DNA from: Polyangiaceae bacterium
Lineage (GTDB): Bacteria > Myxococcota_A > Polyangia > Polyangiales > Polyangiaceae
Assembly: GCA_013361525.1 (NCBI GenBank)
Contig: JABFXY010000108.1
Span: 1-64,000, forward strand
DNA: 64,000 bases
Direction of reading: 5' to 3'
Shown: positions 15,715 to 23,397 of the stretch, in pieces
Position numbering within the stretch: the stretch's first letter is position 1
How the letters are laid out: every line of letters starts with the position of its first letter
Notes under the pieces: model-generated
Told to the model about the DNA's origin: nothing
Databases searched by the model: none
What the model saw: only the letters and a program-made list of their open reading frames with translations
Position numbers and translations under genes: made by a program

Positions 15715-18035
15715 CGTGCGCCTCGTGCTCCCGTCTTCAGCGTGCCGCTCGTCGCGGCAAGATATGCGTCGAGCTGCTCCATGATCCAGAAGTGCCTGGT
15801 TCGTTCACCCTTCGCGGCCGCGCCTGCAGGTCCTCCGCCGTGGAAACCCTCGGGGCGGAACGACGACGGCGGCGCGACCTCGTCGCGCAGGCCGTTGGCC
15901 TCGACCAGCACCTGCATGACCTCGCCGATCGGCCTTCCGGTGCGGGACGCGATCGCTTCGGCGAGCTGGGTGAGCCCGCCGCGCCGGCCGGAGCCGAGCA
16001 CGCGCTCGCGAAGGCGATCGAGCGCCCACACGCTGAAGACGCCGACCGCGTGGCGGCTCGCGTCGGCGCGTGCGTAGGTCGTCCCGAGCGCACGTCCGTG
16101 ATCCGCGAACGCTCGTCGCGATTCCGCCTTCGGATCGCCGGGCGTCCCGAAGCGCGTGCCGCGGTACAAGAGGTAGAGGATCACGAGCGCGAGGAGCTGC
16201 AGCACGATCGGCAAGAGGTGAGCGCGCGCGAGCGACTCGAGCGGGTTGTCCGCGCCGCCGCCGCCACCGCTGCCCGTGCCTCCGCCGTTGCCGCGCGGGT
16301 CGTCCCAGATCTCGACGTCCTCGACGTGCATGTCCTTGAAGAAGCCGCGCAAGAACGACGCGTTGTCGCCGAGCGTGAGCGCGATGTTCGCGAACAGGCG
16401 GTCGTCCGCGAAGACGACGATTTTGCCGCGCCCCGTGTGCGAAAAAGCGTCGATGAGCGTCGCGTACGTCTCGTTCGCGCTGTCGCCGCGGTCGCGCTGG
16501 AGGAGGGTGACGCCGATCGTCTCTTCGAGGTCGGGCTCGTACGCGAGCGCACCGACGTGTGGCAGCGCGACCTTGTGATTCGAAGCCCACGGCGCGTGGA
16601 TGCCCACCGGCCGGATCGGTCCCGGGCCCTTCGAGGGCACGTAGTCGATGCCGAAATCGTCGCGCACGCGCTCCTGCCAGCCGGCGAGGACCAGTACGCC
16701 GCCGTCCGAGCGCACCCATCGGCGCAGGGATTTCCAGCCGTCCTTCGACAGCTCCGTGCCCGGCATGAGCACGATGGCTTTGTTCTCGCCCGAGGCTTCG
16801 TCGTCCTTCGGCCGATCGAACGTGACCGAGATGCCCTCCTTGTCGAGGACATCGGCGACCGCCTGCAGGCCGGTCGGGTTCGTCCCGCCCTGCGGGCGCT
16901 CGCCCATGAGCGGGGCGTGCAACATGTTTCGGTCGGCGCCGTGCGACGGCTCGCACGACGCGAGCGGACCGAAGCCCGTGAGGATGAGCAGAACGACCGC
17001 CGCCTTGCCGACCAGCGGCAAGACGCGGTGATAAACCGACTCGAACAACGTCGGCGTCGGCTCCGCCGTGCCGAACTGCATGCTCTCGACGTCGGACGCG
17101 ATGCCGCGAACCGCCGACTTCAGCTCGGCACGCTCTCGCAGGGATCGCACGTAGTCGCCGTTCGTCCGCGACGGGTGCAAATCCAAAAGACCGTCGCCTT
17201 CGAGCCGGCGCAAGAGCGCTGCGTACGCGTCTTCGACAGCTTGCTTGTAGTCGCCTTTCGCGGCGGCGGCGCGGGCGCGCGCGAGCAGCCGATCGACGTC
17301 CGTCTCGATGGGACCGCGAGGCTTCGGAGCTTGCTCTTCCTCGTCCGGCGGCTTCGAGGTGCGAGTCTCTTCCTCCTCGTCCTTGTCGCGGCCCTTCATC
17401 CAGTTCTTCCAGATGAAGTAGATGATGCCGCCGATGAACGCTGCGACGAGCACGTAGAAGAGCATCCGGAACAGCGCGCCGACCCATTCCGGAATCTTGA
17501 GAGGCTCCGGCGGAGGAGGAGGCGGCTCGACCTTCGGCGGAGGCTTCGCGCTCTCGGTGTCGCCGCTCGACGGCTCGCTCGACCCGTCCTTCGACCCCGA
17601 GCCCTTCCCGGATCCGGAGCCGCTGCCGGAGCCCGATCCAGATCCGCTGCCCGAGCCGCTTCCGCTGCCGGATCCTGATCCGCTCCCTTTGCCCGACTTC
17701 TCGCCGTAGTCGGCGCCGTCGCGACCGAAGCGAACACGGCCGGAAGGGACCCACTCGACGTTGCCGAGCTCGTTCTTGCAGACCTTCGGCAGGGCAGGGC
17801 ACACGTCGTTCTCGTCGCCGACGAGCTCGCAGTACTCCTTCGCCATCGGAAAGAGCGCGAGCTCTTCGTCGTGGCAGAACGCGTACGCTTCGTCTTCGAA
17901 GATGCGCCGGACGTCCTCGGTGACCTGTTTGCTCGTCGCGTCGCCGAGCGCGACGACGGGACGTGCGCCGTCGTCGATCGGCGCGGGCAACGGGACGGCG
18001 CCCCAGAGCAGCACGGCGACGCAGACCGGCATCAT
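15711..18035 (-). CDS. Exported multi-domain protein with DUF4129 and DUF4350 regions
   Basis: I place the start at 18035 (ATGATG overlapping the upstream stop), giving 774 residues. The order is: signal peptide (MMPVCVAVLLWGAV), periplasmic N-part, a Gly-Ser dipeptide tract of about 15 repeats (DNA about 17605-17700), a membrane segment, a Lys/Glu-rich linker, a DUF4129-type helical domain, another membrane segment, a DUF4350-type domain (IVLMPGTELSKDGWKSL), and a final membrane segment with a short cytoplasmic tail. In other bacteria DUF4129 and DUF4350 proteins occur beside MoxR-DUF58 pairs. The open frame continues upstream, but that part has no matching protein pattern. Function is unknown. 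Confidence 0.82.
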   Translation of the reverse strand: MMPVCVAVLLWGAVPLPAPIDDGARPVVALGDATSKQVTEDVRRIFEDEAYAFCHDEELALFPMAKEYCELVGDENDVCPALPKVCKNELGNVEWVPSGRVRFGRDGADYGEKSGKGSGSGSGSGSGSGSGSGSGSGSGSGSGKGSGSKDGSSEPSSGDTESAKPPPKVEPPPPPPEPLKIPEWVGALFRMLFYVLVAAFIGGIIYFIWKNWMKGRDKDEEEETRTSKPPDEEEQAPKPRGPIETDVDRLLARARAAAAKGDYKQAVEDAYAALLRRLEGDGLLDLHPSRTNGDYVRSLRERAELKSAVRGIASDVESMQFGTAEPTPTLFESVYHRVLPLVGKAAVVLLILTGFGPLASCEPSHGADRNMLHAPLMGERPQGGTNPTGLQAVADVLDKEGISVTFDRPKDDEASGENKAIVLMPGTELSKDGWKSLRRWVRSDGGVLVLAGWQERVRDDFGIDYVPSKGPGPIRPVGIHAPWASNHKVALPHVGALAYEPDLEETIGVTLLQRDRGDSANETYATLIDAFSHTGRGKIVVFADDRLFANIALTLGDNASFLRGFFKDMHVEDVEIWDDPRGNGGGTGSGGGGGADNPLESLARAHLLPIVLQLLALVILYLLYRGTRFGTPGDPKAESRRAFADHGRALGTTYARADASRHAVGVFSVWALDRLRERVLGSGRRGGLTQLAEAIASRTGRPIGEVMQVLVEANGLRDEVAPPSSFRPEGFHGGGPAGAAAKGERTRHFWIMEQLDAYLAATSGTLKTGARGAR

Positions 18036-18838
18036 GCGCGACCACCTTGCAGCTTGGCCTCTTCGTGCTTCGCGACGATGGCCATGAACTTCACTTGAAT
18101 GTCCCAGCCGTCGGCTCGGGTCCGGGTGTCGATGTAGTGGAGGAAGCGCGCCGTCGAGATGAATGGCGCCGCGAAGAAGAGCCCGGCGAGCGCGAAGGGC
18201 GTCACGCCGTCTTTGAACAGATCGCCGAGCGGCTTGCCGATCTGGAGGATCTCGTTCGACAGCGCTTGGCCGAACAGCTCGAAGCCGATGACGAACGCGA
18301 GGTGCGCGACGACGAGCGACATGAGCGCGAGGAACGAGTCGGTCGATCGCTGTGACACGAGCCGCCGGCTTCGGCCCCACGACTCACCTGCGCTCGCGCC
18401 TTCGAGGAGGCTCGCTTCGGTGACGAGCGTGCCGCCCGGCGCCACGAAGAACGCGCCGATGCCGCAGAGCGCGCCACCGAGGGAGACGTAGAGGAGCTTC
18501 AACATCATCGCGCCGGTGTACGAGCCGAAGCGCGACCAGAACGATTTCAGCACGCCCTTCACGGTCGGTTTGTCGCCGAACATCATGCGACTCGCGGCCA
18601 GCGTGAACGGCGCCTGCAGCCAGATCGAGAGCGGATACGCGAACGCCCACACCACCCACCAGGTCGGCTCGAGGATGTAGACGAGCGCGACGGTGATCGC
18701 GAAAAACGGCAGGACGAACACCGCGGAGAGCTTCAAGTAGAGCGCGAGCGATCGCGCGAACGTGAAGCGGCACGCGAGATCCATGATCTCGGCGACCGTT
18801 CTCGGGCGAAGGACGATGGCCGACGCGCCGAGGTTCAT
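18032..18838 (-). CDS. Integral membrane protein of the MoxR/DUF58 module
   Basis: The 268-residue protein has about five to six hydrophobic segments, including LSAVFVLPFFAITVALVYIL and MLKLLYVSLGGALCGIGAFF. The start at 18838 overlaps the stop of the SpoIIM-like gene by 4 bp, and its own stop overlaps the next gene. Several proteins of this general size occur in such modules, but I do not recognise a named family. It probably helps build the same membrane complex. Confidence 0.78.
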   Translation of the reverse strand: MNLGASAIVLRPRTVAEIMDLACRFTFARSLALYLKLSAVFVLPFFAITVALVYILEPTWWVVWAFAYPLSIWLQAPFTLAASRMMFGDKPTVKGVLKSFWSRFGSYTGAMMLKLLYVSLGGALCGIGAFFVAPGGTLVTEASLLEGASAGESWGRSRRLVSQRSTDSFLALMSLVVAHLAFVIGFELFGQALSNEILQIGKPLGDLFKDGVTPFALAGLFFAAPFISTARFLHYIDTRTRADGWDIQVKFMAIVAKHEEAKLQGGRA

Positions 18839-19821
18839 GGGCGCACCTCGGGCAAGCCCGTGGTGGTCGCCCCACGCCCGCCGAGGACGATGAAGGCGAG
18901 CACGGCCATCATGTTGATGGCCGAAAATCCCCACTTCACTTCGTTCGGCAGCGAGGAAGGCGACCAGAAGCCTTCGATCATCGCGGCGATGATCAGCATC
19001 GCGGCGGCGCCGATGATCTGCGCGAAGATGGCGCGTGCATGCCGGCGCAGTGATCCGAACCGTGTCAGGCCGTCGGTCGCGACGAGCGCGTACCCCATTT
19101 GGAGACCCGCGCCGCCCGCGATGAGGATCGCGGTGATCTCGTAGGGGCCGTGTCCGCAGACGAACGTGAGGATGTTGGTCCCGTGGCCCATGTGCGCGAC
19201 CCAACCCATCGTCGTGCCGATGAGCAGGCCGTTGTAGACGAGGAAAAAGATGCTCCCGAGCCCGAAGAGCACACCTGTCGCAAAACACCGAAACGCGATG
19301 CCGACATTGTGTTGAACGTAGAAGCCGGCCATCAGCGTGTCCTGGCCGGAGCTGCGGCCGTCACGAAAGCCTTGGCTGTACGCATCCGCCATCTGGTCGA
19401 GCGTGGCCTTCGGCAGAACACCTTCCGCGAAGTCCTGCGAGCTCATCGCGCCGACCACACCCACGGCGAAGGGGATCAGGAACAGCGCGCAGCTGAGAAG
19501 GAACAGCTTGTAGTTTCTTCGGAGCGCCACCGGAAAATCGACCAGCAGTACGCGAAGCGCGTTCGCGCCGCGCAAGGGCGGCGCGCCGTAGAGGACGTTG
19601 TGCGTGCGCGCGGCGAGGCCGTGCAGATACGCGAGTAGGTCGGGCGTGTACCGAGCACCCTCCGCGCGCGTGAGATCGTTGCAGAGGGATCGATAGAGCG
19701 CCGCGGTTCGAGAGATCGTCGCGCCGTCTTTGCCGTGAAGCGCGCCGCCCGTGCCCACGAGAGCATCGAGGGCGTCCCAGTCCCGGTGTCGTGCGGCGAC
19801 GAACTGATCCTGCGGAATCAC
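18835..19821 (-). CDS. SpoIIM-like (DUF95) membrane protein
   Basis: With a GTG start at 19821 (GGAGG 7 bp upstream, overlapping the RDD stop as GTGA), the protein has 328 residues. A soluble N-terminal helical part of about 100 residues is followed by hydrophobic segments and the typical SpoIIM/DUF95 stretch QHNVGIAFRCFATGVLFGLG, then NGLLIGTTMGW and CGHGPYEITAILIAGGAGLQ. Stage II sporulation protein M relatives in non-sporulating bacteria are membrane proteins of unknown role that co-occur with RDD, MoxR and DUF58 genes, as here. Confidence 0.88.
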   Translation of the reverse strand: MIPQDQFVAARHRDWDALDALVGTGGALHGKDGATISRTAALYRSLCNDLTRAEGARYTPDLLAYLHGLAARTHNVLYGAPPLRGANALRVLLVDFPVALRRNYKLFLLSCALFLIPFAVGVVGAMSSQDFAEGVLPKATLDQMADAYSQGFRDGRSSGQDTLMAGFYVQHNVGIAFRCFATGVLFGLGSIFFLVYNGLLIGTTMGWVAHMGHGTNILTFVCGHGPYEITAILIAGGAGLQMGYALVATDGLTRFGSLRRHARAIFAQIIGAAAMLIIAAMIEGFWSPSSLPNEVKWGFSAINMMAVLAFIVLGGRGATTTGLPEVRP

Positions 19822-21116
19822 GGGTACCTCCGGGCACGACGAACGCGGCGACCGTCCGCGCCCTCTCCATAACCGCCGTCGGCTTGATCGGGCTGGCCGC
19901 CGTAGCCGGGCTGGCCGTAGCCCTGCGGGCGATAGCCTTGTTGGCCGTAGCCTGGTTGCGCAGGAGGCTGTTGGCCATACCCCGGATGTCCCTGCGGGCC
20001 ATAGCCAGGTTGCCCATAACCGGGTTGCCCATAACCAGGCTGTCCGTAACCCGGTTGGCCATATCCCCCATAACCCGGCGCGCCGTACGGCGGAGCGCCG
20101 TACCCCGGCGGAGCGCCGTACCCCGGTGGACCGTAACCGGGTGATGTTTGGCCGAGCTGGCCGTAGCCATATCCGCCTTGGTGACCGACCTGCGGCATCC
20201 ACGCCTGTGCGGGTTGTTGCTCGACGCCGGCGATCCCGCGTGCCCGTGCGTACAAGACCTTGAGGAATCGCAGCGGGTCCGAGACGCGCAGATTCAATCG
20301 ATCGCCGTAGATCGACGCCACCATCGACGCGAGCTCGTACGCGCGCGCCGGCGCGATCTTGTGCTCACGGCGAAGCAAAAGCTCGATCGCCTCGAGGTCG
20401 TCTCCTTCGAGCGGCAAACGTTGCGGAAGCGACGCGAGCTCCGCGGGCGTCGGCGGCGGATCGATCCGCACCGGACCTTCGACCGCGTGGCGCTTCTCCA
20501 CGACGACCATCGACCCTGCGACGAGATCCCCGAGCCGCCGAAAACGCTCGTCGCGCCCCATGATGAGCGTCGCGAGCGCATACGTCGGCAAGCCCAAACC
20601 CTTGAGCGCGGTGATGGTGAAGAGCGGCAGGTAATCCGCTGCGCGAAGCAGGTTTCGAAGGACGCTTTGATAGAAGCGCAGCGGGTGGCCTTCGTGTCCG
20701 ATGACGCGCAGGTCGAGCGCGCGCTTACCCGGCGTGCGCCCGCCCCAGAGCGCCTCGAACAGCACGAAGTAGAACCACTCGAGGACGAAGTAGATGATCG
20801 AAAGGACGCCGATCGACGCGAAGCCCGCCTCTTCACCGACGGCGAAGCCGGCGAGCGCCAGCACGATGACGAAGGCGATGATGATCAGTCCGCGGACGAG
20901 GAAGTCGAGCGCGTACGCGAAGAGGCGCCGTCCAGGCCCGGCGAGGTGATAGCGAAAACGGATGTGCTCCGGCGTCTCGATCTCGGCGGTCGTGTCGAGG
21001 GGAGCCTCGCGCACGAGCGCCTTGATGGCGGGGCCGGTCGGGCGCCCGTCGGATTTACGGCTCGCCTCGCTGCCCCCGCCCCCGCGGGCTTCTACCGTTT
21101 CCGAGTCGCTCATCAT
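19818..21116 (-). CDS. RDD-family membrane protein with PGYGQ-repeat tail
   Basis: The start at 21116 (ATGATG) gives 432 residues. After a polar N-terminus, the RDD domain (about residues 60-210) shows RRLFAYALDFLVRGLIIIAF and the later LWGGRTPGKRALDLRVIGHE segment. It is followed by a soluble region, then a C-terminal tail of over 100 residues built from PGYG(Q/A)P-like repeats (DNA about 19870-20150). RDD proteins have been linked to ion or solute handling, but here it heads a MoxR/SpoIIM module. The Gly/Tyr/Pro/Gln tail is probably disordered and cytoplasmic. Confidence 0.88.
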   Translation of the reverse strand: MMSDSETVEARGGGGSEASRKSDGRPTGPAIKALVREAPLDTTAEIETPEHIRFRYHLAGPGRRLFAYALDFLVRGLIIIAFVIVLALAGFAVGEEAGFASIGVLSIIYFVLEWFYFVLFEALWGGRTPGKRALDLRVIGHEGHPLRFYQSVLRNLLRAADYLPLFTITALKGLGLPTYALATLIMGRDERFRRLGDLVAGSMVVVEKRHAVEGPVRIDPPPTPAELASLPQRLPLEGDDLEAIELLLRREHKIAPARAYELASMVASIYGDRLNLRVSDPLRFLKVLYARARGIAGVEQQPAQAWMPQVGHQGGYGYGQLGQTSPGYGPPGYGAPPGYGAPPYGAPGYGGYGQPGYGQPGYGQPGYGQPGYGPQGHPGYGQQPPAQPGYGQQGYRPQGYGQPGYGGQPDQADGGYGEGADGRRVRRARRYP

Positions 21117-21118
21117 GC

Positions 21119-23389
21119 TCACGCAAAGCGGGGATTGTAGCCGCGGAGCACGCCGTACGGCTTCGGCCAGGGCAGCTCGTAACCTTGCGCCTGGGCGGCG
21201 TGGCGCACCCAATATGGATCGAACAGGTGTGCGCGCGCGATGAAGCACAAATCCGCTCTTCGCGCGGCGAGGATCCCGTTGACGTCGGCATAAGACGAGA
21301 TCGCACCGACCGCGGCCGTGGCGATCCCCGCTTCGCTGCGCACCAGCTCCGCGAACGGAACTTGGTAGAGGCGGCCGAAGCGGGGCCGCTGTTCGGGTAC
21401 GGTGCTTCCCGTCGAGACGTCGATGAGATCCGCGCCGGCTTGTTTGAGCATCCGCGCGAGCGCAACGACGTCGGCGTCGGTCGTGCCGCCCGGCGCCCAG
21501 TCGGAGGCGCTGACGCGCACGCTCATCGGTCGCTCTTCCGGCCACACGCGCCGAATCGCCGCGAACACGTCGAGCGGGAAGCGGGCGCGGTTTTCGATGG
21601 AGCCACCGTATTCATCCGTGCGGCGGTTCGTGAGCGGCGAGAGGAACGTCGCGAGCAGATACCCGTGTGCGCAGTGCAGCTCGAGTAGGTCGAAGTTCGC
21701 CGCCTTCGCCATTTCGGCCGCGCGCACGAAGTCGGCCTTCACGACCTCCATGTCCGCCCGGGTCATCTCGCGCGGCGGTGTGTGCCGGCCGTCCCAGGGA
21801 AGCGCGCTCGGACCGAGCGTCTCCCATCCACCGGTCGGAAGCGGGACGTCCTGTCCTTCCCACGGCTCGAGGGTCGAACCTTTTCGGCCTGCGTGTCCGA
21901 GCTGGAGGCCGACCTTCGCGTTCGTCGTCTTGTGCACGAAATCGGTGATGCGTTTCCACGCGCCGACGTGCTCTTCCTTGTAGATGCCGGCGCAGCCGGG
22001 CGTGATTCGACCGTCGCGCGACACGTCGGTCATCTCCGCCATCACCAGGCCGGCGCCACCCATCGCGCGACTACCGAGGTGGACGAGGTGGAAGTCGTCG
22101 ACGGTGCCGTCTTCGGCGCTGTACATGCACATCGACGAGACCGCGACGCGGTTTTCCAGCACGAGATCCCGCATTCGGAACGGGACGAACATCGGCGGGC
22201 GCGGCTCGGTTTTCCCATCGGTACGCGGTGGAAGCGGCTGCTGGAGGATGGTCGCCGCCTCGCGCTCGAAGTCGCGATCGATGCGCTCGGCGAAGGCCGC
22301 ATCACGGACCTTGAGGTTCTCGTGCGTGACCCGGAGGCTCCGCGTGAGGAGCGCGAAGGAGAAGACGAGCGGCGGCTTCTTCGCGTGGCGCTCGGTCGTC
22401 TCGAACCACTCGAGGCTGACCTGCGCCGCGCGCTGGAACGACTCCACGACGGGGCGCCTCGTCGCTTCGTAGGACTTCAAACAATCACCGAGCGGGCCTC
22501 CGCGATCGAGCGCATCCCGAAGAGCGATGGCGTCCTCGAACGCGAGCTTCGTCCCCGAGCCGATCGAAAAGTGAGCGGTGTGCGCTGCGTCGCCGAGGAT
22601 CACCATGTTCTCGTGGTGCCAGCGCGCATTGCGAACGACGGGGAAGCGGCGCCAGATCGAGCGGTTCGCGAGCAGCGGGTGACCCGCGAGCTCGCGCTCG
22701 AACACCTTCTCCACGTACCGCGCGGTCGCGGCTTCGTCGTCTTCGGCGAGGCCCGAGCGGCGGAACACCTCTTCGCTGCACTCGACGATGAAGGTCGAGC
22801 GGTTCGGCTCGTACCGGTACGCGTGCACCTGGAACAAGCCGGGATCCGCGTGCCTGAAATAGAAGGTGAACGCTTCGAAGGGGAACGTCGTGCCGAGCCA
22901 GACGAAGCGGTGCGGCCGAAGATCGATGCTGGGCCCGAAGGCCGCCTTGTGCGCGTCGCGGAAGCTGCTGTTCACGCCGTCGGCGACGACGATCAGATCC
23001 GCGCCTGCGAGCTCCGGATCGCCGGGGCGTACGTCACGCTCGAACACGAGCTCCACGCCGACCTCCCGCGCGCGCCGCGTGAGGATGCCGAGGAGCTCTT
23101 TGCGCGACACGCCGCTGAAGCCATGCCCGCGCGAGGTGACGACCTCACCCTTGAAGTGGACGTCGATGGCGTCCCAATGAAAGAAGCTCTCCGTTATCGC
23201 CTTGTAGCTCTCGGCGTCGATCTGCTCGAGGTTCTCGAGGGTCTTGTCGGAGAAGACGACGCCGAAGCCGAAGGTGTCGTCGGCGCGGTTCCGCTCGTAG
23301 ACGACGACATGGGCACGCGGATTCCGCTTCTTGGTGAGGATGGCGAAGTAGAGGCCCGCGGGACCCCCACCAATACAAACGATGTTCAT
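21119..23389 (-). CDS. Bifunctional anthraniloyl-CoA / salicylyl-CoA-type monooxygenase-reductase
   Basis: The 756-residue protein fuses two enzymes. The N-terminal half (about 1-380) is an FAD monooxygenase, with the dinucleotide motif IVCIGGGPAGLYFAIL and the FAD-binding GDAAHTAHFSIGSGTKLAFE. The C-terminal half (about 395-756) is an Old Yellow Enzyme-type flavin reductase (MFVPFRMRDLVLENRVAVS, LQLGHAGRKGS). This layout and length match 2-aminobenzoyl-CoA monooxygenase/reductase and salicylyl-CoA 5-hydroxylase relatives used in aerobic aromatic degradation. No CoA ligase or other aromatic gene is adjacent. It lies 8 bp after the TssBC-like gene and 2 bp before the RDD start, so it sits inside one directional run of unrelated functions. 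Confidence 0.9.
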   Translation of the reverse strand: MNIVCIGGGPAGLYFAILTKKRNPRAHVVVYERNRADDTFGFGVVFSDKTLENLEQIDAESYKAITESFFHWDAIDVHFKGEVVTSRGHGFSGVSRKELLGILTRRAREVGVELVFERDVRPGDPELAGADLIVVADGVNSSFRDAHKAAFGPSIDLRPHRFVWLGTTFPFEAFTFYFRHADPGLFQVHAYRYEPNRSTFIVECSEEVFRRSGLAEDDEAATARYVEKVFERELAGHPLLANRSIWRRFPVVRNARWHHENMVILGDAAHTAHFSIGSGTKLAFEDAIALRDALDRGGPLGDCLKSYEATRRPVVESFQRAAQVSLEWFETTERHAKKPPLVFSFALLTRSLRVTHENLKVRDAAFAERIDRDFEREAATILQQPLPPRTDGKTEPRPPMFVPFRMRDLVLENRVAVSSMCMYSAEDGTVDDFHLVHLGSRAMGGAGLVMAEMTDVSRDGRITPGCAGIYKEEHVGAWKRITDFVHKTTNAKVGLQLGHAGRKGSTLEPWEGQDVPLPTGGWETLGPSALPWDGRHTPPREMTRADMEVVKADFVRAAEMAKAANFDLLELHCAHGYLLATFLSPLTNRRTDEYGGSIENRARFPLDVFAAIRRVWPEERPMSVRVSASDWAPGGTTDADVVALARMLKQAGADLIDVSTGSTVPEQRPRFGRLYQVPFAELVRSEAGIATAAVGAISSYADVNGILAARRADLCFIARAHLFDPYWVRHAAQAQGYELPWPKPYGVLRGYNPRFA

Positions 23390-23397
23390 GACGAAGC

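Noticed and set aside
17605..17700. GC-rich microsatellite-like tract
   Set aside because: It encodes the Gly-Ser linker of a real protein and keeps the frame, so it is not a stand-alone repeat feature.
18036..18380. N-terminal extension of the DUF4129/DUF4350 protein
   Set aside because: It lies over the membrane protein gene in another frame, is Arg/His-rich without pattern, and a good signal peptide starts at 18035.
19870..20150. Repeats that look like a CRISPR array
   Set aside because: They are short degenerate units in the coding frame of the RDD tail (PGYGQ type), with no spacers or cas genes.
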